DNA from: CAZGSG01 sp964528095
GTDB lineage: Bacteria > Bacteroidota > Bacteroidia > Chitinophagales > Chitinophagaceae
Assembly: GCA_964528095.1 (NCBI GenBank)
Contig: CAZGSG010000137.1
Coordinates: 1-14,578, forward strand
Direction: 5' to 3'
DNA length: 14,578 nucleotides
The notes beneath the pieces were generated by a model, which saw only the letters and a program-made list of their open reading frames with translations, searched no databases and had not been told where the DNA came from. Below, piece after piece: positions 7,296 through 14,446 of the stretch. Made by a program: the position numbers and the translations under genes. The number at the start of each line of letters is the position of its first letter. Positions within the stretch are counted from its first letter, which is position 1.

Positions 7296-7508
7296 ATGTC
7301 TATGAAACTAATGATGTACATCGGCAATGACCTGATCGAAGCGATTCCGCTGAACCTGGAGAATATTGCTAAACCCGGCTATGTGGGCAGCTTCAAAAGA
7401 AGCCTGAAAATGAAGTATAGCGAGTTGATCCAGCAATTCCCCGACCCACCTGAATTCCTGGTGATCAACCCAGATCCTTCGGCTCAGCTGGCAAATGCGC
7501 GTCGCTGA
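7296..7508 (+). CDS. Short conserved-looking protein of unknown function
   Basis: From the ATG at 7296 the product has 70 residues (MSMKLMMYIGNDLIEAI...); the ATG at 7302 would give 68. The frame is open back to 7245, but the extra residues (MILILMRRISCFVSYYS) look like untranslated sequence. A near-consensus -7 element, TTGCTTTG, lies at 7274-7281, inside that extension, which favours the later start. The body (IPLNLENIAKPGYVGSFKRS, then MKYSELIQQFPDPPEFLVIN) is well-behaved soluble protein with many charged residues, no signal peptide and no membrane segment. It reads like a small cytoplasmic protein found in Bacteroidota, but I cannot name a family. No obvious operon partner is present, as terminator and repeat sequences lie on either side. 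Confidence 0.6.
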   Translation: MSMKLMMYIGNDLIEAIPLNLENIAKPGYVGSFKRSLKMKYSELIQQFPDPPEFLVINPDPSAQLANARR

Positions 7509-7688
7509 TCTGTACCCAGATTATCCGTTATACTCCTACCTCTCGTTATACTTACTTTTATCGCAAACTTCTTAGCGATTTTGTCACCCAGAATGATCCT
7601 CGTATTGCATTTTTAATAGCCGCAGCAGGTGCCTTTCCCAGCATAGTGTCCAGGTTTTTATTTCTGTAAGCTCATGAATATGGCTAGC

Positions 7689-7799
7689 GATTTCACCAGA
7701 ATATTTTAGAATGACCTTTCTGTTTCGATTAATATAACTTAAGTTCTATAGCAGTAGAGATTGAAGAATTATTCTTCTTGTTCCTGCATCACTAACACA
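7689..7799. repeat. Leading unit of dispersed intergenic repeat, copy A
   Basis: About 110 bp closely match the sequence at 14447-14554, with scattered substitutions and small indels. Shared landmarks are TATTTTAGAAT, the perfect palindrome AACTTAAGTT, TAGAGATTGAAGAAT and TTCTTGTTCCTGCATCACTAA. GAAGAAT-T-ATTCTTC forms a 7-bp hairpin; the other copy keeps a 6-bp version. The unit begins with GATTTCACC, a worn form of the 14-mer GATTTCACACAGAG that recurs through the composite. A minus-strand frame is open here (…LTEIKTWTLCW), but the changes between copies are not confined to synonymous positions, so it is treated as non-coding. The same stretch continues directly into the inverted-repeat element at 7800. 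Confidence 0.8.
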
Positions 7800-7896
7800 G
7801 CAAGAGATTTCACACAGAGCTAAGGAGTAAATGAGCTAAGGGAGAGCTGAGCTATTTGTTTATTCTTATTTGTATGAACGGATGAGCTAAGGAGGG

Positions 7897-7913
7897 TTTT
7901 CACTGCGTGAAAA
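7897..7913 (+). repeat. Internal hairpin 1 of the inverted-repeat element
   Basis: TTTTCAC (7897-7903), loop TGC, GTGAAAA (7907-7913). The stem sequence is repeated in hairpin 2, 39 bp downstream. Confidence 0.7.
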
Positions 7914-7920
7914 AGAAGTC

Positions 7921-7966
7921 GTTGAACAGGGTGCTGTTTTCACGTCAGTGAAAACGCTCTGTTAAC
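7921..7966 (+). repeat. Internal hairpin 2 of the inverted-repeat element (possible terminator)
   Basis: GTTTTCAC (7936-7943) pairs with GTGAAAAC (7948-7955) around GTCA. The stem continues outward as AACAGGGT (7925-7932) with GCTCTGTT (7956-7963) and GTT with AAC, giving about 19 pairs with two small left-hand bulges and two G-U pairs. TCTTTATTTC follows, so it could end plus-strand transcripts from the short gene upstream. Confidence 0.65.
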
Positions 7967-8129
7967 TCTTTATTTCGATTGATAATAAATGTATAAAATA
8001 GCCTGGCTGTTCCTCAGCTCATTTACTCCTTAGCTCTGTGTGAAATCTCTTGCCGGTATTTTTAACTCCCAACCTTTAAAGAGATTCTCCGACGGGAAGC
8101 ATGTTCATCCGGACGTATTAAACGCTATC

Positions 8130-8375
8130 CTACTTAAACGTTTCCTCCAGGGTCTCCACGATCACTTTGATCAGCTCCCTGTTCTTTTCCATGGAACGGA
8201 CATGCTCGTGATGAATAATAGCGCGGTAGTTGCGCTCTTCATCCGGTTCAAATAAGACCTCTGTACCATCAATCTCGATAGCGATCTTATGGATATACCC
8301 GGCGGTGCGCAATTCAGCGTTGAACTGTATTTCTTTATTTTTGTACAATACGGGTAATATAAATGTCTCTGACAT
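8130..8375 (-). CDS. Small hypothetical protein downstream of rmuC
   Basis: The 81-residue product starts MSETFILPVLYKNKEIQFNA at an ATG and contains an alternating beta-strand pattern (ELRTAGYIHKIAIEIDGTEV, LFEPDEERNYRAII), then a charged C-terminal helix (RELIKVIVETLEETFK). It has no signal peptide or membrane segment and is probably cytoplasmic. The start lies 42 bp after the rmuC stop on the same strand, so the two are probably co-transcribed. Its composition is fully protein-like. I do not recognise a characterised family and assign no function. The 254-bp inverted-repeat element begins 76 bp beyond its stop. Confidence 0.7.
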   Translation of the reverse strand: MSETFILPVLYKNKEIQFNAELRTAGYIHKIAIEIDGTEVLFEPDEERNYRAIIHHEHVRSMEKNRELIKVIVETLEETFK

Positions 8376-8417
8376 GGTTAGTTCGTTTAAAAAAGAATGA
8401 TCAGCGGATAACGTGTT

Positions 8418-9830
8418 CTATTCCTCCCCGGCATCCTTTAGCAGGTTGTCTGGCAATTGCTTGTTTGCTTTCGCGCCCATTTTCTTTAACTGCTCAGCCT
8501 GTTTTACCAGGTTGCCATTACCTCCCGAAAGCCTTTTCATAGCACTGCCATGTGCATCAGCGGCTTTTTGCAGATGTGTACCTACCAGATCCATACTTTC
8601 AGTAAACAATACAAACTTATCATACAGCGCTCCGGCCTTTTCCGCGATCTCGATTGCGTGCTGGCTTTGCTTTTCCACTTTCCAAAGGTCAGCAATGATC
8701 TTCAGTACCGCTAATAAATTAGTGGGGCTTACCAGCAGGATCCTTTTATCATAAGCGTATTTCCATAACAGGTGGTCTTCCCGAACCGCCAGTAGAAACG
8801 CCGGCTCCACGGGCACAAAAAGAACAACATAGTCTAATGCGGTACCGGCATACCGGGGGTAATTCTTTCTGCTCAATCCATCTATATGCAACCGTACAGA
8901 ACGCAGGTGTTCCTTCAATGCCACCTCCTCCTCTGCCGGTCCATTGGCAGACGTATACTGCTCATATGCCACCAGCGACATTTTAGAATCAACGATCACT
9001 TTTCGCTGATCAGGATATACGATCGTTATATCGGGCTGCATTCCTTTACCCTCTTCGTCCCTGATAATATTACCTGCCTGGTCGCGGAGAAACTCCTGCA
9101 CGTAGTATTCCCGTCCCTTTGTAAGACCGCTATGCTCCAGCAAACTTTCCAATATCATTTCTCCCCAGTTACCCTGTACTTTATTATTGTATTTTAATGC
9201 ATGTGTCAGGTTATTGGCTTCTTCACCCAATTGTTTATTGAGCTCAACCAATACCTTTAACTCTTTCTCGAGAGAAAACCGCTCTTTGCTTTCCTTATCG
9301 TAGGTTTCCTCTACTTTTTGTTTGAATTCTTTTAAATGCACTTTCAATGGATCAAGCAGCCCTTTCATATTCTCCTCATTTACCTGTGTGAATTTCCGGG
9401 TCTTCTCATCCAGGATACCATTGGCCAGTAAATGAAATTCATTGCGAAACACACCGGTAAATTCTTCCAGCTCTTTTTTCTGTACGATCAATTTCTCTTC
9501 ACCGGCTTCCAACCGCGCTTTCATGGTAGCATGGGATTCTTTGGCAGCTGCCGCAATATTGGTTTGAACCTGTAGCGCTTCTGCGAGTTTTTGCGATTCC
9601 TGCTGAGTCACCTGCAGTCTTCCGGTCAACTGCCCAAGCTCACCCAGCAGTTCCTGCTTTTCTTTTACAGCCTGCTGTACGCTTTGCTGCCAGCCGGCTT
9701 TTTCAGATTCGGCCGCTCTCAATTTTTCAACAATAGTGGATTGAATAGCTGCGGACTGCATTTTCCGGAGGAAAATACCCAGCAGTATCCCAATCACCAA
9801 ACAAACGGCAGCCACAATAAAGATTTCCAT
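8418..9830 (-). CDS. rmuC: DNA recombination protein RmuC
   Basis: From the ATG at 9830 the product has 470 residues. An upstream in-frame TTG (9875) would add 15, but the ATG puts the usual N-terminal membrane anchor first (MEIFIVAAVCLVIGILLGIF). Residues about 30-215 form a long charged coiled coil. The RmuC nuclease-like core follows: VQGNWGEMILESLLEHSGL (218-236; GNWGE is the family signature), then QPDITIVYPDQRKVIVDSKM (265-284), whose PD...DSK arrangement resembles the PD-(D/E)XK active site. Later come RNYPRYAGTALDYVVLFVP-type strands and the ILLVSPTNLLAVLKII segment (364-379). The C-terminal helical tail ends LPDNLLKDAGEE. RmuC limits rearrangements at short inverted repeats in E. coli; its biochemical role is not fully settled. 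The 81-residue gene follows in the same operon. Identification is firm. Confidence 0.95.
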   Translation of the reverse strand: MEIFIVAAVCLVIGILLGIFLRKMQSAAIQSTIVEKLRAAESEKAGWQQSVQQAVKEKQELLGELGQLTGRLQVTQQESQKLAEALQVQTNIAAAAKESHATMKARLEAGEEKLIVQKKELEEFTGVFRNEFHLLANGILDEKTRKFTQVNEENMKGLLDPLKVHLKEFKQKVEETYDKESKERFSLEKELKVLVELNKQLGEEANNLTHALKYNNKVQGNWGEMILESLLEHSGLTKGREYYVQEFLRDQAGNIIRDEEGKGMQPDITIVYPDQRKVIVDSKMSLVAYEQYTSANGPAEEEVALKEHLRSVRLHIDGLSRKNYPRYAGTALDYVVLFVPVEPAFLLAVREDHLLWKYAYDKRILLVSPTNLLAVLKIIADLWKVEKQSQHAIEIAEKAGALYDKFVLFTESMDLVGTHLQKAADAHGSAMKRLSGGNGNLVKQAEQLKKMGAKANKQLPDNLLKDAGEE

Positions 9831-9949
9831 GATAATAAGATGTGTAATTATAAAGATTGCCCGGGAAAAATTCAATCTACTATTTTTAAATGAAATCTAT
9901 AGGAGGGGTATTAAAAGACAGGGAATCTTTTTAAAAAAACCATGGGTGC

Positions 9950-9970
9950 TGGTTAATATAACATTAACCA
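9950..9970. promoter_or_regulatory. Inverted repeat upstream of rmuC
   Basis: TGGTTAAT (9950-9957) and ATTAACCA (9963-9970) form a perfect 8-bp inverted repeat around ATAAC. It lies about 120 bp before the rmuC ATG and 58 bp after the AraC-family stop, so it may be an operator or a weak hairpin. A partial -7 match, TAGATTTC on the minus strand, lies at 9899-9892. Confidence 0.35.
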
Positions 9971-10027
9971 CCGGCCGGGTTTCTTTGCACTGAAATAACA
10001 CGGGAAAATCGGGAAAATAAAATCCGG

Positions 10028-11032
10028 CTAGCTGATCCGCATTTTATGAAGGAGACTTGGAGAAAAATTATAGAACTTTTTAAAGATACGGATAAAGCTA
10101 CTTGTCCGTTCATAGCCGAGACTGTAGGCTACTTCTTTTACAGGCAGTTTGGATTCGCCCAATAACTGTTTGGCTTTCTCCATTTTCTTATGCAGGTAAT
10201 AGTCATAGATACTTGTACCATATACTATCCTGAAATATCGTTTCAGTGATGACTCACTGAGCGCGACCACCCGGGCTATCTCTTTAATACTGGGTAGTTG
10301 ATCATTGATATGTGCCTGAAGAATTTCTTCCACCTTACTCATCTTTTCCTGGTAAAGAGGCATGCTATTATTGACATGCTGATCACGGTGAAGAAACAGG
10401 TTATGGAAAAATCCTGACATCAACAGCATTGCTTTGGCTTTAATATAAAAAGGTTCTTTTGACCCTTCTTTGAAATGCTCGTGTAGTTCCGTCACCGTTT
10501 TATATTCTTGCTGGTCGGCAACTCCATAAATAACCGCCGGCTGTACATTGTGAATAAGATCATGAAGAAGACATTGAAAAGCGATACCTGTATTTTCAAA
10601 TTCCCGGGTGAGCCAGGTTGCATCCATGCTTATAGCCATTACTTTGATCTGCTGGCCGCGTGATAAGGTGAAATTAAGATCGCGGTCCACCGCATCCATC
10701 AGGATATGCATATGCGCGTCTTTCTTAAATTCCTCGCTGTTACGCACATCGTTCAGTAAAAAAAAATCGGGAGTGAATATATAGATGAGGCTGAATATTT
10801 TACTTCCGTTTATACCAGCCAGTTTTTTCAGTTCGGCTGATTGATGCAACCGGATATCCCAGTAAAAAACGGAGAAGCCTTCTGCAAGGTCCTTTTTTTG
10901 AATAGTTCCCTCTCCATATTGAGGAGGAATGACTATGGTTTCATTATCAACACTAGTCATTAAAGCATCAGCAATATTCTGCAACGCATCACACTGCTTC
11001 AATCGGGTGAGATTGATTTCGATTTTCATCAT
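10028..11032 (-). CDS. AraC-family transcriptional regulator
   Basis: From the ATG at 11032 the product has 334 residues (MMKIEINLTR); the ATG at 11029 is equally possible. A TTG at 11050 is in frame, but it lies inside a -7 promoter octamer, so it is unlikely to be translated. Residues 1-225 are a ligand- or partner-sensing region of mixed alpha/beta composition with no recognised motif (FSVFYWDIRLHQSAELKKL, IFSLIYIFTPDFFLL). Residues about 234-334 are an AraC-type DNA-binding domain: first helix-turn-helix about 249-272 (IKEIARVVALSESSLKRYFR), then YDYYLHKKMEKAKQLL, then the second about 298-322 (VKEVAYSLGYERTSSFIRIF), ending KKFYNFSPSLL. It is a single gene, divergent from the FG-GAP protein gene across 375 bp, which is a possible target. 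The inducer is unknown. Confidence 0.92.
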   Translation of the reverse strand: MMKIEINLTRLKQCDALQNIADALMTSVDNETIVIPPQYGEGTIQKKDLAEGFSVFYWDIRLHQSAELKKLAGINGSKIFSLIYIFTPDFFLLNDVRNSEEFKKDAHMHILMDAVDRDLNFTLSRGQQIKVMAISMDATWLTREFENTGIAFQCLLHDLIHNVQPAVIYGVADQQEYKTVTELHEHFKEGSKEPFYIKAKAMLLMSGFFHNLFLHRDQHVNNSMPLYQEKMSKVEEILQAHINDQLPSIKEIARVVALSESSLKRYFRIVYGTSIYDYYLHKKMEKAKQLLGESKLPVKEVAYSLGYERTSSFIRIFKKFYNFSPSLLHKMRIS

Positions 11033-11407
11033 GGGATAAAGGTTATTCAAATGTAAGTTAAGCCTGGAGCGAATACAATAAGGGTAATGTCTTAGTACGT
11101 GTATAACACCTTAGCAATACCACGAAAACATTTTGGTCGTTTTGCGTTATTCATTGACCCGATACAGGAATTATTCCAGAAATCATACGTATACTTTTGA
11201 CTCACCAACTATTTATACCTCACTTAATGACAGTACTGCACATGTTCAATACCCGAGAATAACCATCCATCTATCCATTAAAAAACGTATCCAGTTCCAT
11301 GAGCCCTGCAGACTATCCGGGACCCAAGCCATATTGCCTTTGCTCTCCCGTTTTGTTTTGCATGTAAGTTGAGGATTCCCTTTATATCATTTCTTAAACC
11401 TAACAGT
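11033..11407. other. Divergent intergenic region between AraC-family gene and FG-GAP gene
   Basis: No gene was recognised in these 375 bp. The region holds the minus-strand promoter candidate for the AraC-family gene (11048-11079). On the plus strand there is one exact TAnnTTTG, TACTTTTG at 11192-11199, about 208 bp before the ATG at 11408, without a good -33 box. A closer, weaker candidate is TTGTTTTG at 11353-11360. A TTG at 11369 is in frame with the FG-GAP gene, but the peptide it would add breaks the signal peptide. Confidence 0.4.
11048..11079 (-). promoter_or_regulatory. Candidate promoter of the AraC-family gene
   Basis: On the minus strand a -7 element TACATTTG (11055-11048) matches TAnnTTTG exactly. 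ATTG (11079-11076), 20 bp upstream, matches three of four bases of the -33 TTTG box. Transcription would begin near 11041, giving a very short leader before the ATG at 11032. Confidence 0.5.
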
Positions 11408-14347
11408 ATGAAAACTTTATACGTTGTGACCTTGCTATTGCTGACCGGATCGATGAGTTTTGCCCAGGAAAAGAAACTGCCTCCCAATGTTTCAAACGAA
11501 TGGTTCAATAATGTAGCAGCATCTATTAACCAGTCAGCATACGATTTTCACTATATTCAAAATAAGAACGCTTTCAGCGCTATTAATAATGCGAACCGGC
11601 TTTCCTTCGTTATTGATGAAACTGGTTATACAGCCGAACCCCTGCAGACCGGTGATAATAACAAAAACTGGCAGGTACATTTTGGTATCAGTGTAAAAGC
11701 CTCGGGTGTCACCAAAGGAGATAACGGAGACCTGACCTGGCATACCCCCAACATGGATATACAATATGTACATACCGAAAAGGGCTTACGTCAGAATTTT
11801 ATTATTAAAGAAAAAGACCTTAACAGTACGCGATTGACTGTCAGAATGCAGGTGACTACCGACCTCAATACTGCTGTTATCAATGGCAATAAGCTGGCCT
11901 TTTATACAGCGAAAGATCTCACTAAAGTGGCATTGACATATGAAGACCTGCAGGTATGGGATGCTAACAGGCAGGTATTGCCTGCAAGAATGAAGCTGGA
12001 TAAAAATTCAAAAGAGCTTTCGATCGAGGTAGATGACAGGAATGCAACTTACCCGGTCACCATTGACCCTTTAAATAAAACACCTGAATGGACCAGTGAT
12101 GCGGTGGGTGTTTTGCCAGGTTTACTCACCAATCTGCAGGTACAGGCTTTATACGGATATACTGTTGCCGGCCTGGGCGATATCAATAATGACGGATACG
12201 ATGATGTAGCAGTAAGTGCACCGGCTATGGCAGATGTTATTACAGGCACAGGCACTCTCGCTGGCGTTGGTGCCGTGTATATTTATCTTGGATCAGCCTC
12301 TGGTTTATCTAATACAGCGGCCAAAGTATTGCAACCAACCACTCCGGTAGCAGGAGCATTGTTTGGTTTTAGCGTAGATGCGGGTGATGTAACAGGCGAT
12401 AATATCCCTGATATTATTATCAGCGCGCCAGGAGATAGTTATCAAACCCAGGCCTCCGGTCTACTGGGCCCGGTAAGCGTAACCGTGACTGCTGGAAAAG
12501 TCTATTTATACAGGAGTGAAGATCTTTTTACGGCTCCTAATCCTTCCGCCTTTCTCCAGCTTCGTTTACAGGGAACCGGCTTTTTCAATTCAGGTGTTCT
12601 TGGTCTGCTGGACAATACAGCTGTAAAAGCGCTATTCGGTTATTCAGTTGCCGTTACAGACGATCTGAATGGAGATGGTAAAAAAGATATCATCATTGGA
12701 TGCCCTGCATATGTAGGAACAGCTTTACTTTCCGTGCAAAATGGCGCAGCCTTTGTATATTATTCCAACGACCTTTCTACTACAGCGCCGGTACAGCTGG
12801 CCGTGCCAACCCCCTCCATACTTGGACTTATCAGTTTGCCGCTTGCTAACCTGAACGGCCTGTTGTTTGGTTTCAGTGTAGATGGCATAGGTGATTATAA
12901 TAATGATGGCAGAAAAGATGTGATCGTAGGCGCTCCTGCTGGCATTGATGTTTCTTCCCTGGGCGGCATCTTCAGCGGTCAGGTATTGGGAGGCAGTGCT
13001 TATGTATATTATGGTACAGGATCTGGTATCAATCCGGCAATCGGTGCGAGTCTCCGTGCGTCTTCATCAACACTGCTGGCAAACGTGGCTAATCTCTTTG
13101 GTTATAAAGTGAAAGGCGTACGTAATGCAGCCGGCGCGAGAAATGGCAATATACTTGTAAGTGCCCCTGCCGGTAACCTATTGGGCAACCTCGGTGATGC
13201 GTTGCAGATCAAAGCAGGGCAGTTGCATGTATTTACCAAACAAACGGGCGCTTTCACCAGTCCTGTCAGTTCTACCCAGGTGATTGCTTCACCAAGATCT
13301 ACCTCCATTTTATCTGTTCTTGCCGGAAGAACAATTACCGCTTCCTTATTATTCGGAGCCGGTCTTGATAATATCCGCGATGTGAATTGCGATACGTATG
13401 GAGACATCATTGTGGGTGAACCTTTATCTACCTCGATCTCTGTAGTGGGTACCGACGTAGTAGGTGGCGCTGCCTATATCTATACAGGTAAGGCTGATGG
13501 CACGTATGTGGCTACTCCTTCCTGGACGCTTTCAACACAGGTGTCTGCTTTGCTGGGAGTAAATACTACGGCGTTGGTAGGTTACAGTGTTGCAGGAGCG
13601 GGTTATACAAAAGGCACTTCCGATAAAATAAGAGTGCTGGTAGGCGGTCCTTCCAATACACTTGATTTCGGATCAGGTCTTTTAAACCTGAGCAGTACAC
13701 TCAATACACTTACCAGTTTTGTCTTTGATAATAACGGGCTTGGTAAAACCTATACCTTCAATGGTGATCTCTGCAACCTGACAACTTTACCAACAACGCT
13801 TACGCAGTTCTCCGGATATGGCATTGAGCAGAATGTAAAGCTCGACTGGAAATCGGTATATGAGAGAGATCTCAACTACTATGAGGTACAGCGGAGTAAC
13901 AATGGGGGTGCTTTTGAAAGTATCGCTATGGTCTTTGCTAAAGATGAAGATAAAAATGAGTATAGTTTCATAGATAAAAATCCTTCGCAAGGCATAAATC
14001 TTTACCGCCTGCGCATGACGGACGATGATGCAAAATTCAGTTACTCCCAGGTTATCAGTATTCGTTTTGATACAAGAAACATGACCAGCATAGTTGTATC
14101 TCCTAACCCGGTCAGGAATGAGTTCAGGGTACAATTAAAGGGAATGCAACAGGGTATGTACACACTTAAGCTCTACAATGTAGCCGGGCAGGTTGTATAT
14201 ACTATGCCGGCAGCAGTTACACAGGAGCTACAAACAATAAATATCGGATCTGCGGCATCTATTAAAAACGGGGTGTACTGGCTAAGCCTTTTTGATCGCA
14301 CAGGTAGCCAGGCAGGTACGGTAAAAGTGGTTATAGGTAAGAATTAG
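11408..14347 (+). CDS. Secreted FG-GAP (integrin-alpha-like) seven-bladed propeller protein with T9SS sorting domain
   Basis: The 979-residue product starts at ATG 11408 with signal peptide MKTLYVVTLLLLTGSMSFAQ (1-20). Residues 21-235 are an N-terminal beta-rich domain ending ATYPVTIDPL. Seven FG-GAP blades follow, each marked by an L(F/Y)G(Y/F) start: residues about 247, 318, 409, 486, 563, 647 and 723. Calcium-loop motifs DxNxDGxxD are canonical in blades 1, 3 and 4 (D258 DINNDGYDD, D419 DLNGDGKKD, D496 DYNNDGRKD), altered in blades 2 and 6 (DVTGDNIPD, DVNCDTYGD) and lost in 5 and 7. Residues about 797-890 form an FN3-like module (VKLDWKSVYERDLNYYEVQR), and 895-979 a T9SS type A sorting domain (SPNPVRNEF at 898, then GVYWLSLFD, ending KVVIGKN). 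It should reach the cell surface or medium through T9SS, plausibly as an adhesin or binding protein. It is a single gene with a strong terminator. Confidence 0.9.
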   Translation: MKTLYVVTLLLLTGSMSFAQEKKLPPNVSNEWFNNVAASINQSAYDFHYIQNKNAFSAINNANRLSFVIDETGYTAEPLQTGDNNKNWQVHFGISVKASGVTKGDNGDLTWHTPNMDIQYVHTEKGLRQNFIIKEKDLNSTRLTVRMQVTTDLNTAVINGNKLAFYTAKDLTKVALTYEDLQVWDANRQVLPARMKLDKNSKELSIEVDDRNATYPVTIDPLNKTPEWTSDAVGVLPGLLTNLQVQALYGYTVAGLGDINNDGYDDVAVSAPAMADVITGTGTLAGVGAVYIYLGSASGLSNTAAKVLQPTTPVAGALFGFSVDAGDVTGDNIPDIIISAPGDSYQTQASGLLGPVSVTVTAGKVYLYRSEDLFTAPNPSAFLQLRLQGTGFFNSGVLGLLDNTAVKALFGYSVAVTDDLNGDGKKDIIIGCPAYVGTALLSVQNGAAFVYYSNDLSTTAPVQLAVPTPSILGLISLPLANLNGLLFGFSVDGIGDYNNDGRKDVIVGAPAGIDVSSLGGIFSGQVLGGSAYVYYGTGSGINPAIGASLRASSSTLLANVANLFGYKVKGVRNAAGARNGNILVSAPAGNLLGNLGDALQIKAGQLHVFTKQTGAFTSPVSSTQVIASPRSTSILSVLAGRTITASLLFGAGLDNIRDVNCDTYGDIIVGEPLSTSISVVGTDVVGGAAYIYTGKADGTYVATPSWTLSTQVSALLGVNTTALVGYSVAGAGYTKGTSDKIRVLVGGPSNTLDFGSGLLNLSSTLNTLTSFVFDNNGLGKTYTFNGDLCNLTTLPTTLTQFSGYGIEQNVKLDWKSVYERDLNYYEVQRSNNGGAFESIAMVFAKDEDKNEYSFIDKNPSQGINLYRLRMTDDDAKFSYSQVISIRFDTRNMTSIVVSPNPVRNEFRVQLKGMQQGMYTLKLYNVAGQVVYTMPAAVTQELQTINIGSAASIKNGVYWLSLFDRTGSQAGTVKVVIGKN

Positions 14348-14367
14348 GACGGTTTTATATGGCGTGA

Positions 14368-14395
14368 GAGGGTTGATCTTTCAACCCTCTTTTTT
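14368..14395 (+). terminator. Rho-independent terminator after the FG-GAP gene
   Basis: GAGGGTTGA (14368-14376) and TCAACCCTC (14381-14389) form a perfect 9-bp stem around loop TCTT, followed by six T (14390-14395). It starts 20 bp after the stop codon. Confidence 0.93.
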
Positions 14396-14446
14396 GCGTG
14401 GAGACCTTTTTACTTTCCTACTTTGAAGTTCATGGGTGGAGATAGG

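Larger units (their letters stand above)
7800..8053. repeat. 254-bp element with perfect 38-bp terminal inverted repeats
   Basis: The left arm at 7800-7837 is the exact reverse complement of the right arm at 8016-8053. With one mismatch the pairing extends to 42 bp. Each arm starts GCAAGAGATTTCACACAGAG and continues GCTAAGGAGTAAATGAGCT. GAGCTAAGG also recurs inside the left half (7818-7826, 7833-7841 and 7883-7891). The 178-bp interior holds two hairpins and no gene. No transposase is encoded and no target-site duplication is visible. It sits between the convergent short gene (7508) and the rmuC operon (8130). It could be a MITE-like element, an extragenic palindrome acting as a two-way terminator, or a structured RNA. 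Transcribed in full, it would fold into one very long stem. Confidence 0.8.

Noticed and set aside
7689..8053. CRISPR array
   Set aside because: GAGCTAAGG and the 14-mer recur at irregular spacing and in both orientations, without unique spacers of constant length and without cas genes.
7780..8070. Target-site duplication around the inverted-repeat element
   Set aside because: The flanks (…ACTAACACA and CGGTATTT…) share no direct repeat, so recent cut-and-paste insertion is not shown.
8040..8255. Plus-strand frame beginning in the right arm of the inverted-repeat element
   Set aside because: It starts inside a repeat arm and runs antisense to the 81-residue gene; the peptide has no recognisable features.
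8886..9197. Plus-strand frames inside rmuC (also 8413-8754 and 9591-9893)
   Set aside because: They are antisense shadows of rmuC, which carries conserved motifs throughout.
9831..9875. Extended rmuC start at TTG 9875
   Set aside because: The extra 15 residues precede the standard N-terminal membrane anchor; the ATG at 9830 fits the family better.
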